A stretch of DNA of 64,000 nt from Agrobacterium tumefaciens str. B6. GTDB taxonomy: Bacteria; Pseudomonadota; Alphaproteobacteria; Rhizobiales; Rhizobiaceae. The stretch is from NCBI RefSeq assembly GCF_001541315.1, contig NZ_LMVK01000001.1, positions 620,001 to 684,000 of the forward strand. The letters run 5' to 3'. The position numbers and the translations under genes were made by a program. Shown one piece after another: positions 1 through 8,430 of the stretch. The notes below the pieces were generated by a model. The model did no database searches and was not told the origin of the DNA. It saw only the letters and a program-made list of their open reading frames with translations. Within the stretch, counting starts at the first letter, position 1. Every line of letters begins with the position of its first letter.

Positions 1-266
1 ATCAGAACAAGGACTGGCGCAACCGCTGCCAGTTTTCTTTCGCCTGCGACAATATCAAGGACCGGGTGAACTCCGAACGCCACTGGAAGATGGCGCGTGA
101 AGTGGCCATGGCCACCACCGCCGGCAAAATCTGGTTGAACGAAGTGGGCTCCGCTACCCATTATCACGCCGTTTATGTGCGTCCCGCCTGGGGCAAGTCC
201 ATGAAGAAGGTCGGCAGGATCGGCCTGCACGTCTTTTACCGTACCTATGGTGGCGGCTGGAGCTGA
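1..266 (+). CDS. Cell wall hydrolase, SleB/CwlJ-like (C-terminal part)
   Basis: The open frame enters from the left edge, so only the last 87 or so residues are present and the start lies outside the window. The visible part begins QNKDWRNRCQFSFACD and ends YGGGWS; the Cys-bearing CQFSFACD stretch and the later HYHA...P.W pattern are typical of the Hydrolase_2 (SleB) family. In Gram-negative rhizobia these are usually exported peptidoglycan hydrolases. No signal peptide can be judged because the N-terminus is missing. Assignment is from motif memory only. Confidence 0.7.
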   Translation, partial: QNKDWRNRCQFSFACDNIKDRVNSERHWKMAREVAMATTAGKIWLNEVGSATHYHAVYVRPAWGKSMKKVGRIGLHVFYRTYGGGWS

Positions 267-403
267 TACCACCGCCGATTTGTCGCATTTTGCGTGTCAA
301 AAATGCCGATTCCCTGGGGAAACATCGCCGCTAAACCGCGATTTGATGTCAAGCTGTTGTTTTTGCATGATTAATTTGTGCCAAAACAACCGCTCGCAGT
401 GCC

Positions 404-432
404 TTGACTAGAGAAGCCCCTAAAACTATGTT
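404..432 (+). promoter_or_regulatory. Sigma70-type promoter of the F0 ATP synthase operon
   Basis: TTGACT (404-409) and TATGTT (427-432) are separated by 17 bases, a good match to -35 and -10 hexamers. The site lies about 105 bases upstream of atpI and is the best housekeeping promoter in the gap after the SleB-like gene. Confidence 0.6.
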
Positions 433-454
433 GCGCGCGACTTCAGAGCGGGCT

Positions 455-479
455 GGAACAGGCTTAATCCGTCACCGTT
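455..479 (+). promoter_or_regulatory. Possible EcfG (general stress sigma) promoter before atpI
   Basis: GGAAC (455-459), 16 bases, then CGTT (476-479) matches the alphaproteobacterial EcfG consensus GGAAC-N16/17-CGTT. It lies downstream of the sigma70-type promoter and 57 bases before atpI. One match of this quality is expected by chance in a window this size and the target is housekeeping, so confidence is low. Confidence 0.3.
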
Positions 480-536
480 TACAACTCCAAAGGGTTCTGG
501 CATGGCTGGAACGGAGAAAATGGGTGGGATTTTAAG

Positions 537-902
537 ATGACTGGCAACCGTGACGATAGTCTGGACGAGCGCCGCAAGCGCCTTGCCGAAGAGCTGGCAA
601 AGGTGAAGGCGGAGGATGAGGCGGAAGTGAGGGCGGAGACCAACGCTGCGGAAAACCGGAAAGGTTTTGCGATGGCGGTTAAGCTCTCATCGGAGTTCAT
701 TTCGGCCATCGTGGTCGGCGCTATGCTGGGTTATCTTCTGGACTATTTTGTCGGCACGACGCCGTGGGGGATGATCGTTCTTCTTCTTCTCGGTTTCTGC
801 GCAGGCGTATTGAATGTGTTGCGCTCGACCGGCGCGGTGGCCAAGCCGCCGCTGCTGGAAAAGGCGGACAGACAGGACGAGGGTGGAAAAGACGGCGTTT
901 AA
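537..902 (+). CDS. atpI: F0F1 ATP synthase accessory subunit I
   Basis: This 121-residue protein has a charged N-terminal helix rich in Lys, Glu and Arg (residues 1-45), then two membrane segments (about 55-75 and 80-100), the layout of AtpI proteins. AtpI is thought to help c-ring assembly or ion handling rather than catalysis. It is the first gene of the F0 cluster, 60 bases ahead of atpB, which supports the call more than its weakly conserved sequence does. The start is ATG. Confidence 0.85.
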   Translation: MTGNRDDSLDERRKRLAEELAKVKAEDEAEVRAETNAAENRKGFAMAVKLSSEFISAIVVGAMLGYLLDYFVGTTPWGMIVLLLLGFCAGVLNVLRSTGAVAKPPLLEKADRQDEGGKDGV

Positions 903-962
903 GCTGTTTTTTCTTGCAGTTGAGATGCCGCGACAGGCGGCGACAGGTAAAGAGGGCAGCCG

Positions 963-1712
963 GTGGCAAACGATCCGACCCATCAGTTCTTGGTGCAGCC
1001 GATCATTCCGATCGAAATTGGCGGCGTCGATTTTTCCTTCACCAATGCGTCGCTTTTCATGGTCGCGACCGTGGCTGCCGCTTCCGGTTTCCTTTATTTC
1101 GCAACGTCGAACCGCGGTCTGATCCCGACCCGCATGCAGTCCGTTGCTGAAATGTCCTACGAGTTCATCGCCTCCATGCTGCGCGAAGGCGCCGGCAAGA
1201 AGGGCATGGTGTTCTTCCCATTCGTGTTCTCGCTGTTCATGTTCGTGCTGACGGCAAACCTGCTTGGCATGTTCCCGTATTTCTTCACGGTCACCAGCCA
1301 GATCATCGTCACCTTCGCGCTTGCCTGCCTCGTCATCGGCACGGTCATCGTTTACGGTTTCTACAAGCACGGCCTGCACTTCTTCGGCATTTTCGCCCCC
1401 TCGGGCGTGCCGAAGGCGCTTTTGCCGCTTGTCGCGTCAATTGAAATGATTTCGTTCCTGTCGCGCCCGATCAGCCTTTCCGTTCGTCTTTTCGCGAACA
1501 TGCTGGCCGGCCACATCACGCTCAAGGTTTTCGCAGGCTTCGTTGCCTCCATGGGCGCGCTCGGCGCGCTCGGCATCGGTGGCGCAGTTCTGCCTCTCAT
1601 CATGACGGTCGCCATGACCGCTCTCGAATTTCTCGTTGCCTTCCTGCAGGCTTACGTCTTCGCGGTACTGACTTGCATGTACCTGAACGACGCCGTGCAT
1701 GGTGGTCACTGA
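963..1712 (+). CDS. atpB: F0F1 ATP synthase subunit a
   Basis: This 249-residue polytopic membrane protein forms the proton half-channels next to the c-ring. The hallmark helix [14 protein letters not shown] carries the essential arginine at residue 175 (equivalent to E. coli Arg210). The start is GTG at 963, followed by ANDPTHQF, which is usual for rhizobial AtpB. It sits between atpI and atpE, and the F1 genes are absent from the window, as expected where F0 and F1 form separate operons. Confidence 0.97.
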   Translation: MANDPTHQFLVQPIIPIEIGGVDFSFTNASLFMVATVAAASGFLYFATSNRGLIPTRMQSVAEMSYEFIASMLREGAGKKGMVFFPFVFSLFMFVLTANLLGMFPYFFTVTSQIIVTFALACLVIGTVIVYGFYKHGLHFFGIFAPSGVPKALLPLVASIEMISFLSRPISLSVRLFANMLAGHITLKVFAGFVASMGALGALGIGGAVLPLIMTVAMTALEFLVAFLQAYVFAVLTCMYLNDAVHGGH

Positions 1713-1784
1713 GAAGTAAAGTCGCTGGCCCCGGCAACGGGCGTCAAAAACAGCCGCAACAACCAATATCTCAAGGAGTCTCAC

Positions 1785-2012
1785 ATGGAAGCGGAAGCAG
1801 CAAAGTACATCGGCGCAGGTCTCGCATGCCTCGGCATGGCTGGTACGTCCCTCGCACTCGGCCGTATCTTCGGTGATTACCTGTCCGGCGCACTGCGCAA
1901 CCCCTCTGCTGCCGACAGCCAGTTCGGCCGTCTGGTATTCGGCTTTGCCGTTACGGAAGCTCTGGGCATCTTCTCGCTGCTCGTTGCTCTCCTTCTCCTG
2001 TTCGCTGTTTAA
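1785..2012 (+). CDS. atpE: F0F1 ATP synthase subunit c
   Basis: This 75-residue hairpin proteolipid has a Gly/Ala-rich first helix, the polar loop RNP at residues 38-40, and a second helix with the proton-carrying carboxylate Glu58 in FAVTEALGIF. These are the diagnostic features of subunit c. A strong AAGGAG ribosome site precedes the ATG. It lies 72 bases after atpB and before the two b-type subunits. Confidence 0.98.
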   Translation: MEAEAAKYIGAGLACLGMAGTSLALGRIFGDYLSGALRNPSAADSQFGRLVFGFAVTEALGIFSLLVALLLLFAV

Positions 2013-2092
2013 TATCAGCATCAGGTCTGGATCACGGCCCGCAACATAGCGTGCCGTGATCCTTCGCATTTGCAGTCCCCCTGGAGGTGAGC

Positions 2093-2734
2093 ATGTTCGT
2101 GACCGAGGCTTATGCCCAGTCAGCACCGACCGTAGGTGAAACGCATACGGAAACTCCGGCTGTCGGCCAGCCGCAACCGGAAGCCACGCACACGGAAACC
2201 GGTGTGGCGCACGGCGCTGAACACGGTGCTTCCGGCGTATTCCCGCCGTTCGACCAGTCTACTTATGCATCGCAGGTTCTCTGGCTGGCGATTACGTTCG
2301 GCCTTTTCTACCTGCTCATGCAGAAGGTCATCGTTCCGCGCGTCGGCGGCATTCTCGAAAACCGTCATGGACGCATCGCACAGGATCTCGATGAAGCGGC
2401 ACGCCTGAAAAGCGAAGCCGACGCTGCCGTCGAAACCTATGAAAAAGAACTCGCGGCAGCCCGCGCCAAGGCAAGCTCTATCGGCGCCGCGGCACGTGAC
2501 TCCGCTAAAGCGAAGGCCGATGCCGACCGCGCCGCCATCGAGGCCGGACTTGCTGAAAAGCTTGCCGCCGCCGAAAAGCGCATCGCTGGTATCAAGGAAC
2601 AGGCTTTCGCCGATGTCGGCGCCATTGCTGAGGAAACCGCGACCGCGATCGTTGACCAGCTGGTCGGCACTAAGGTCAAGGATACCGACGTCAAGGCCGC
2701 CATTGCAGCCGCTTCGACTGTGAAGGGAGCCTGA
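2093..2734 (+). CDS. atpF': F0F1 ATP synthase subunit b'
   Basis: This 213-residue peripheral-stalk protein has a Thr/Pro/His-rich N-terminal extension (residues 10-45), one membrane helix (about 62-82), and a long charged Ala/Lys/Glu coiled coil to the C-terminus. Photosynthetic bacteria and alphaproteobacteria carry two b-type subunits and this is the divergent b'. ATG at 2093 is preferred over the in-frame GTG at 2087, because GGAGG at 2083-2087 gives proper spacing to the ATG. The next gene begins one base after the stop. Confidence 0.93.
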   Translation: MFVTEAYAQSAPTVGETHTETPAVGQPQPEATHTETGVAHGAEHGASGVFPPFDQSTYASQVLWLAITFGLFYLLMQKVIVPRVGGILENRHGRIAQDLDEAARLKSEADAAVETYEKELAAARAKASSIGAAARDSAKAKADADRAAIEAGLAEKLAAAEKRIAGIKEQAFADVGAIAEETATAIVDQLVGTKVKDTDVKAAIAAASTVKGA

Positions 2735-2735
2735 T

Positions 2736-3221
2736 ATGGCGTTTGATGCATCATTTTTCGCTCTCGTCGGTCTTGTTCTCTTTTTCGTCCTGATCGCCTA
2801 TCTCAAGGTTCCGGGCATGCTCTCCAAGTCTCTGGACGAGCGCGCGCAGAACATTCAGGACGAGCTGGCCGAAGCCAAGCGCCTGCGCGAAGAGGCCCAG
2901 CACCTGCTGGCCGAATATCAGCGCAAGCGCAAGGAAGCCGAAGCTGAAGCCGCCGGCATCGTTGCTGCCGCCGAGCGTGAAGCCGCAGCGCTCACCGAAG
3001 AAGCCAAGCAGAAGACGGAAGAATTCGTCGCCCGCCGCACGGCCCTTTCGGAACAGAAGATCAAGCAGGCCGAAGAAGACGCCATCGGCGCCGTCCGCGC
3101 CGCCGCAGTCGATATCGCCATTGCCGCTTCCGAGAAGCTGCTGGCCGAAAAGACCACGGCTGCCACTAAGGCCAAGCTTTTCACCGCCACGATTGGCGAA
3201 GTGAAGTCCAAGCTGAACTGA
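2736..3221 (+). CDS. atpF: F0F1 ATP synthase subunit b
   Basis: This 161-residue subunit has an N-terminal membrane helix (about 5-25) and a long heptad-rich coiled coil (35-145) forming the peripheral stalk that binds F1 delta. It begins one base after the b' stop, implying translational coupling and equal stoichiometry of b and b'. It is the last gene of the F0 operon, which ends in a clear intrinsic terminator 22 bases downstream. Confidence 0.95.
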   Translation: MAFDASFFALVGLVLFFVLIAYLKVPGMLSKSLDERAQNIQDELAEAKRLREEAQHLLAEYQRKRKEAEAEAAGIVAAAEREAAALTEEAKQKTEEFVARRTALSEQKIKQAEEDAIGAVRAAAVDIAIAASEKLLAEKTTAATKAKLFTATIGEVKSKLN

Positions 3222-3242
3222 GATTTATCTCGGACTGATAAG

Positions 3243-3275
3243 AACCCCTCCGGCGAGAGCTGCGAGGGGTTTTTT
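3243..3275 (+). terminator. Intrinsic terminator of the F0 operon
   Basis: AACCCCTC (3243-3250) pairs perfectly with GAGGGGTT (3264-3271) around a 13-base loop and runs directly into six T residues. It sits 22 bases after the atpF stop. Confidence 0.92.
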
Positions 3276-3499
3276 GTTGTCAAATCCGGTTGGAGTTATA
3301 GCGCCAAAGGTGGGTGATCGACCCGCTTTGGCCAAAGTCTTCTTAATGGTGGATATCGGATTGCTCTTCCGCTTTGCACCAACAGCGGACATGCTGTGCA
3401 TTTTCTGACGCAACCAACTTATCGTCGGGAAGGCTTATTCGATAGCGAGGCACAGAAGCGCCATGCTGGTGTGGTCCGATAGGACGCCCGGTCACCTGC

Positions 3500-3555
3500 T
3501 TGACATATTCCAATTCCGGTGCGAATTTTTACCTATGGGGTAGCGATCGCCCCAT
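3500..3555 (+). promoter_or_regulatory. Promoter and candidate operator of the chromate cassette
   Basis: TTGACA (3500-3505) is a perfect -35 hexamer; GAATTT (about 3523-3528) is a weak -10 at 17 bases. Just downstream, ATGGGG (3535-3540) and CCCCAT (3550-3555) flank the palindrome GCGATCGC (3543-3550), forming a dyad between promoter and start codon that would suit a repressor. The rest of the gap from 3276 to 3499 shows nothing recognisable. Confidence 0.45.
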
Positions 3556-3612
3556 GAGGCCACGGCCGAAGAATCGCGTCCTTTGAACCCGAAAAAAACG
3601 GAGGGACGCGCG

Positions 3613-4425
3613 ATGCCGTCATTTCTTGAAATCACACCCGAAAAGCTCAATCGCATTATCGGCACGCCCAACGCGCCGACGATTATCGACGTCCGCACTG
3701 ACGAGGACTTTGCTGCTGATCCCCGCCTCATACCGGGAGCGATTCGGCGCGATTACCGCCAGGTGATGGACTGGGCCGAAGGGCTTACCGGGCCATTGGT
3801 CGTCCTCTGTCAGAAAGGCCAGAAGCTCGGTCACGGTGTTGCCGCTCACCTTCGTGCGGTTGGCAGTGCCGCCGAGGTTCTCGAAGGCGGCTTCGAAGCC
3901 TGGCGTGCGTCGAAAGCGGCCCTGGTCCCCGACGATAGGCTGCCGCCCCGCGACAGCCGTGGCCGGACGGTCTGGGTAACCCGCTCGCGTCCGAAAATCG
4001 ACCGCATCGCCTGCCCGTGGCTGATCCGGCGCTTCGTCGATCCTTCGGCGGTCTTCCTGTTTGTAGCGGCGGCGGAAGTATCAGCGGTCGCCGATCGCTT
4101 CAACGCCACGCCCTTCGACATTGAAGAGGTCTACTGGAGCCACCGTGGCGAGCTTTGCACCTTCGACGTCATGGTCGAGGAATTCGGCCTTGCGACGGAA
4201 CCCATGCTCCGCCTCGCGACAATCGTCCGGGGAGCAGATACGTCCAGACCCGAACTCGCCCCCGAAGTGCCGGGACTGCTTGCCGCTTCACTCGGCTTAT
4301 CCCGGATGTTCAACGACGACCTTGAACAACTCGCGGCCGGCATGACGCTCTACGATGCGTTTTACAGATGGTGCCGTGATGCAACCGAGGAGACCCACAA
4401 CTGGCCCAACCCGAGGAAGGTATGA
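3613..4425 (+). CDS. Rhodanese-ChrB fusion, chromate resistance protein
   Basis: This 270-residue protein has an N-terminal rhodanese domain (about 1-105) with a conserved active-site-type Cys66 in LCQKGQKLG, joined to a ChrB C-terminal domain (about 120-265) that starts WVTRSRPKIDRIACPWLIRR. ChrB proteins accompany ChrA chromate exporters and are reported as regulators or chromate-responsive proteins. The start at 3613 has GGAGGG at 3600-3605; the longer reading from 3583 lacks a ribosome site. The stop is 4 bases before the chrA ATG. The rhodanese half suggests sulfur or thiol chemistry, which is inference. Confidence 0.85.
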   Translation: MPSFLEITPEKLNRIIGTPNAPTIIDVRTDEDFAADPRLIPGAIRRDYRQVMDWAEGLTGPLVVLCQKGQKLGHGVAAHLRAVGSAAEVLEGGFEAWRASKAALVPDDRLPPRDSRGRTVWVTRSRPKIDRIACPWLIRRFVDPSAVFLFVAAAEVSAVADRFNATPFDIEEVYWSHRGELCTFDVMVEEFGLATEPMLRLATIVRGADTSRPELAPEVPGLLAASLGLSRMFNDDLEQLAAGMTLYDAFYRWCRDATEETHNWPNPRKV

Positions 4426-4429
4426 GACC

Positions 4430-5827
4430 ATGACCGACCTTGCAAAGACCAGTGTCCGCCTGGATGCGGGCGAAGACGGCATCGTTCCGCTTTCCGAAGC
4501 CGTGAAGGTATGGGCGCGCGTGGCAGCGCTCAGCTTCGGCGGCCCAGCAGGCCAGATAGCAGTGATGCACCGCATCGTCGTTGACGAGAAGCGCTGGGTG
4601 GGTGAGCACCGTTTCCTGCATGCCCTCAACTACTGCATGCTGCTGCCGGGGCCGGAGGCTCACCAGCTTGCCATCTATATCGGCTGGCTGCTGAACAAGA
4701 CCAGGGGCGGCATGATCGCCGGCCTGCTGTTCGTCCTGCCGGGGTTTCTATCCATCCTGGCGCTCAGTTACATCTACGTTATCTTCGGCGACGTCACCGC
4801 GATCGAGGGCATGTTCTTCGGGCTGAAATGCGCGGTCCTCGCCGTTGTCGTTCAGGCGGTCTTTCGGATCGGCAGCAGGGCGCTGAAAAACAATGTGATG
4901 GTCGCCATGGCGGCCGCCGCCTTCGTCGCGATCTTCTTCCTTCACGTGCCCTTTCCACTGATCATCCTCGCGGCCGCAATCATCGGCTGCTTCGGGGGGC
5001 GGACAGGGCTTCACGCTTTCAAGGCAAACGGCGGACACAAGTCGGGATCGGGCAAGATACTCGAAGACAGGGATTCCATCCTCGGCGAGGACATTCCCCT
5101 TCACGCCAGGCCCAACCTTGCCTGGTCGCTCAAAACCTCTGGCACTCTTGCAGCGCTCTGGCTCATTCCCGTCGCGACGCTGATCCTGGTGCTCGGTTGG
5201 GACAATGTGTTCTCGAAGATGGGTCTGTTCTTTAGCCAGATGGCCGTCGTCACCTTCGGCGGCGCCTATGCCGTGCTCGCCTACGTCGCTCAGGCTGCGG
5301 TGGAAAACTATGGATGGCTTCGTCCGGGAGAAATGCTTGATGGTCTCGGTATGGCCGAGACGACGCCCGGTCCTCTCATTATGGTAACGCAGTTCGTCGG
5401 CTTTCTCGCGGGCTATCGCGATCCGGGGGCGTTGTCGCCGCTGGCGGCGGCAACTCTCGGAGCGATCCTGACGACCTGGGTAACTTTCCTGCCGAGTTTC
5501 CTTTGGATATTCGCTGGTGCGCCCTTCATCGAGAAGATGCGCGGTAACGCGGCGCTTGGCGGGGCGATGTCGGCCATCACTGCGGCCGTCGTCGGGGTGA
5601 TCCTCAACCTGGCGGTCTGGTTTGGACTTCACGTGCTGTTCGAGGAAGTCCGACCCGTGGCCCTCGGCCCGCTGGCATTGGATGTCCCAGTCTTCTCATC
5701 ACTCCTGCTGCCGTCGCTCGCCCTGACATTGCTCGCGGCATTCGCCATTTTCCGGCTCAAGCTGTCCGTGATAGTCACGCTGGCCCTGTCTGCAGCGCTT
5801 GGGATTGCCTGGCGGTCGATAGTTTGA
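4430..5827 (+). CDS. chrA: Chromate efflux transporter ChrA
   Basis: This 465-residue integral membrane protein has two homologous chromate-transport halves: the first starts near ALSFGGPAGQIAVMHR and the second near VVTFGGAYAVLAYV, with GMAETTPGPLIM in the second half. That is the long-chain (two-domain) CHR architecture. It exports chromate taken up through sulfate transporters. The ATG at 4430 follows GAGGAAGG at 4413-4420, so the earlier in-frame ATG at 4355, inside the preceding gene, is not used. It converges on rnhB with a 56-base gap. Confidence 0.93.
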   Translation: MTDLAKTSVRLDAGEDGIVPLSEAVKVWARVAALSFGGPAGQIAVMHRIVVDEKRWVGEHRFLHALNYCMLLPGPEAHQLAIYIGWLLNKTRGGMIAGLLFVLPGFLSILALSYIYVIFGDVTAIEGMFFGLKCAVLAVVVQAVFRIGSRALKNNVMVAMAAAAFVAIFFLHVPFPLIILAAAIIGCFGGRTGLHAFKANGGHKSGSGKILEDRDSILGEDIPLHARPNLAWSLKTSGTLAALWLIPVATLILVLGWDNVFSKMGLFFSQMAVVTFGGAYAVLAYVAQAAVENYGWLRPGEMLDGLGMAETTPGPLIMVTQFVGFLAGYRDPGALSPLAAATLGAILTTWVTFLPSFLWIFAGAPFIEKMRGNAALGGAMSAITAAVVGVILNLAVWFGLHVLFEEVRPVALGPLALDVPVFSSLLLPSLALTLLAAFAIFRLKLSVIVTLALSAALGIAWRSIV

Positions 5828-5883
5828 AACCCGGGGTCCGCTTTGGCCTATCGCGGAAGTGATTGCCGGACCTTCATTCACGA

Positions 5884-6537
5884 TCAGTCCCGCTTCAGCG
5901 GCCGAAAGCTCATCCTGTGCAACGGGCAGGGGCCGTGGCTTTCGATGGCGCGCAGGTGGGCGGGCGTACCGTAGCCGGCATGGCCTTCGAAGCCGTAGGA
6001 TGTGTGCACCACACCGGCGCGTTCCATCATCCGGTCGCGCGTCACCTTGGCGATGATCGAGGCTGCGGCGATGGAGAGGGAGCGGGAATCGCCCTTGATG
6101 ACGGCCTTGGCCTCGCAGGTAATACCCGGCGGCCGGTCGCGGCCGTCGGCCAGCACGAGGGCGGGGGAAACTTCGAGGCCGAGAATGGCGCGGCGCATGG
6201 CGTCCAGGCTGGCGCGCAGGATATTCATGCTGTCGATCAGGCCGGGGCCGGAGGAGGCGACGGATACGATCGAGGTTTCCATGATCTGTACGAACAGGCT
6301 TTCCCGCTTCTGCTTGGTCAGCTTCTTGGAATCGTCCATCCCCTTGGGAATATTGTCCGGATCCAGAATGACGGCTGCCGCAACCACGGGTCCGGCCAAA
6401 GGCCCCCGGCCTGCCTCATCCGTGCCGGCGACGGGCCAGAGGCCCTTCTTTTTCGCTTCCAGCTCGAAGGAGAAGTCAGGGCCGGTTTCGGCAAGATCAA
6501 AAAGGGCAGGAGAATCGGGTGTGGCCGTGCGTTTCAT
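5884..6537 (-). CDS. rnhB: Ribonuclease HII
   Basis: This 217-residue nuclease cleaves RNA in RNA-DNA hybrids and single misincorporated ribonucleotides. The signature [15 protein letters not shown] carries catalytic Asp40 and Glu41; further RNase HII blocks are DSKKLT and GYGTPAHL. The start chosen is ATG at 6537 (MKRTATPD); the longer reading from 6573 adds a poor, Cys-rich leader. A second, type I RNase H gene (rnhA) lies near 58.4 kb. Confidence 0.95.
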   Translation of the reverse strand: MKRTATPDSPALFDLAETGPDFSFELEAKKKGLWPVAGTDEAGRGPLAGPVVAAAVILDPDNIPKGMDDSKKLTKQKRESLFVQIMETSIVSVASSGPGLIDSMNILRASLDAMRRAILGLEVSPALVLADGRDRPPGITCEAKAVIKGDSRSLSIAAASIIAKVTRDRMMERAGVVHTSYGFEGHAGYGTPAHLRAIESHGPCPLHRMSFRPLKRD

Positions 6538-6986
6538 GCGGCGAAACTGGCACACACACCCGATCTCCTGCAAGCCCCCGGAAGCGTGCGATGACAGGCA
6601 TGGTGAGCCGGGGTCAAGGGGCGTGGCTCACCGTGCCCCGAAGGTCATCATGACCTTTGATCCTCCAACGGGGCGGCGGAGGAAAAACGATCGCACGCGA
6701 GGCGGCGGCTCCGGGGGCGATGTCCGGCGGGCCAGGGAAAACCCGTCGGGCATTTCGTCGAGAGCAACAAGATGAGAAGGTTGCTCCTTATCGTTTTGAA
6801 TTCCGTTTAATATAGGCTCACAGAGCCTCCGATTGTTGGCGAGTTATCCTTCATGCTCGACGTCATCCTCGGGCTTGACCCGAGGATCCACTATCGCGCT
6901 CGGTTTATATCCTCGGGTCAAGCCCGAGGATGACGTCGAGTTCAGTTCGGGCATCCATCACCTCAGTCACTTTCAGCGTTTACTTC
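6538..6986. other. Intergenic gap between rnhB and the radical SAM gene
   Basis: No gene is supported in these 449 bases. The section nearest rnhB contains AAGGTCA (6642-6648) and its inverted copy TGACCTT (6652-6658), a 7+7 dyad with a 3-base centre. The other half is taken up by a large perfect palindromic repeat listed separately. Confidence 0.6.
6856..6940. repeat. Intergenic palindromic repeat, perfect 32-bp arms
   Basis: The 32-base arms at 6856-6887 and 6909-6940 are perfect inverted copies with a 21-base loop. Each arm folds again by itself through CCTCGGG and CCCGAGG. The arm pattern GTCATCC...GGATCCA is shared with copies at 36.1, 54.9 and 63.3 kb. Confidence 0.9.
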
Positions 6987-8144
6987 TCAAAGCAGCGACA
7001 ATTGCACGCCTGCACCGCCCGGCGGCACGAAGAGATCGTCACGCAGGTGGATGCCGCGGCGGATGAGGTCAAGCCGCTTCGTGGCCATCTCGAAACGCCT
7101 GCCGATCTGCCAGGCATAGGGGCCGGCGCCCTTCATGCGTTTTCCGAATTCCGCGTCATAATCCTTGCCGTCACGCATGGAGCGCACCAGCGACATGACA
7201 TGGCGGTAACGGTCCGGATAGTTGCGCAGCAGCCAGTCGCGGAACAGCGGGCTCACCTCCAGCGGCAGGCGCAAAAGCACATAAGATGCTTCGGTGGCGC
7301 CGGCGGCCTTGCCGGCCTCGAGAATGCGCTCGATTTCATGATCGTTGAGTGCCGGAATGACAGGCGCCATCATCACGGCCACGGGAATGCCCGCCTCGGT
7401 CAGCGCCTTCACCGCGTCCAGCCGCTTCTCCGGCGTGGCGGCGCGCGGCTCCATGTTGCGCGCGAGCTTGCGGTCCAGCGTCGTCACGGAAATGCCGACC
7501 TTGGCGAGCCCCTTTTTGGCCATGGGCGCCAGAATGTCGATATCCCGCTTGATCAACGCCGATTTGGTGACGATGGCGACGGGATGATCGGCCTTGGCCA
7601 GCACTTCCAGTATCTGCCGCATGATGCGCCATTCGCGCTCAATCGGCTGATAAGGGTCGGTATTGGTGCCAATGGCGATCACCCTTGGCTTGTAGCCCGG
7701 TTTCGCCAGTTCCCTTTCCAGCAGCTTTGCCGCATCCGGCTTGGCGAAGAGCTTCGATTCGAAATCCAGACCGGCCGAAAGTCCCATATAGCTGTGTGTC
7801 GGCCTTGCGAAACAATAGATGCAGCCATGTTCGCAGCCGCGATAGGGATTGATGGAGCGGTCGAACGGGATGTCGGGCGATTCATTGCGGGTGATGATGC
7901 TGCGTGGCTTCTCCACCTGCACCTCGGTGCGGAACTCCGGCATGTCCTCGAGCGTCTGCCAGCCATCGTCGAAAACCTCGTGCTGCAAGGTCTCGAAACG
8001 TCCATCCGGATTGAGCCCGGCGCCACGGCCGCGACGGCGGTCGATCTCGATGCGCAGGCCAGATGCATCGGCCAGCGCATTGGCAATGTCAGGCATATGG
8101 CTCGGCTGGAAGGCAGCCTGCCCCGAAAGCGTATGGTTTCTCAT
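6987..8144 (-). CDS. PA0069-family radical SAM protein
   Basis: This 385-residue protein has the 4Fe-4S radical SAM motif in RGCEHGCIYCFARP (C-x3-C-x2-C) in the first third, then a TIM-barrel core and GTNTDPYQPIE, typical of the PA0069/Rv2578c group related to spore photoproduct lyase. Its substrate is not known. ATG at 8144 with GGGAG seven bases upstream is preferred to the GTG at 8168. It is transcribed away from the glycosyltransferase-like gene. Confidence 0.85.
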   Translation of the reverse strand: MRNHTLSGQAAFQPSHMPDIANALADASGLRIEIDRRRGRGAGLNPDGRFETLQHEVFDDGWQTLEDMPEFRTEVQVEKPRSIITRNESPDIPFDRSINPYRGCEHGCIYCFARPTHSYMGLSAGLDFESKLFAKPDAAKLLERELAKPGYKPRVIAIGTNTDPYQPIEREWRIMRQILEVLAKADHPVAIVTKSALIKRDIDILAPMAKKGLAKVGISVTTLDRKLARNMEPRAATPEKRLDAVKALTEAGIPVAVMMAPVIPALNDHEIERILEAGKAAGATEASYVLLRLPLEVSPLFRDWLLRNYPDRYRHVMSLVRSMRDGKDYDAEFGKRMKGAGPYAWQIGRRFEMATKRLDLIRRGIHLRDDLFVPPGGAGVQLSLL

Positions 8145-8430
8145 CTGGATGCTCCCAGGACGTCGCACGCCTTTCGAGGCACGCTCAACGCCCTAAACCG
8201 TTTCCGTCCGGACGGGCTTTTATCGCCTTCCGAATGATTAAATTCCTACATCAGGGATGAGAACATTACAAGAACAAAATTCCAGATTCAGCTCGCGCAT
8301 CAGACAGGGGCGTGACCGCGATATGCCTGACCACGTCCGACGACCGCGTGTTGGTCGGCATAAGCAGCCACGGATTTTACCGCGATCAGCACAGTGGCAA
8401 TTTATTGTGCGATGCGTTAGAGCTATGCAG

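Noticed and set aside
6930..8237. 435-residue open frame antisense to the radical SAM gene
   Set aside because: It is a shadow; the minus strand carries the intact radical SAM CxxxCxxC motif and a good ribosome site.
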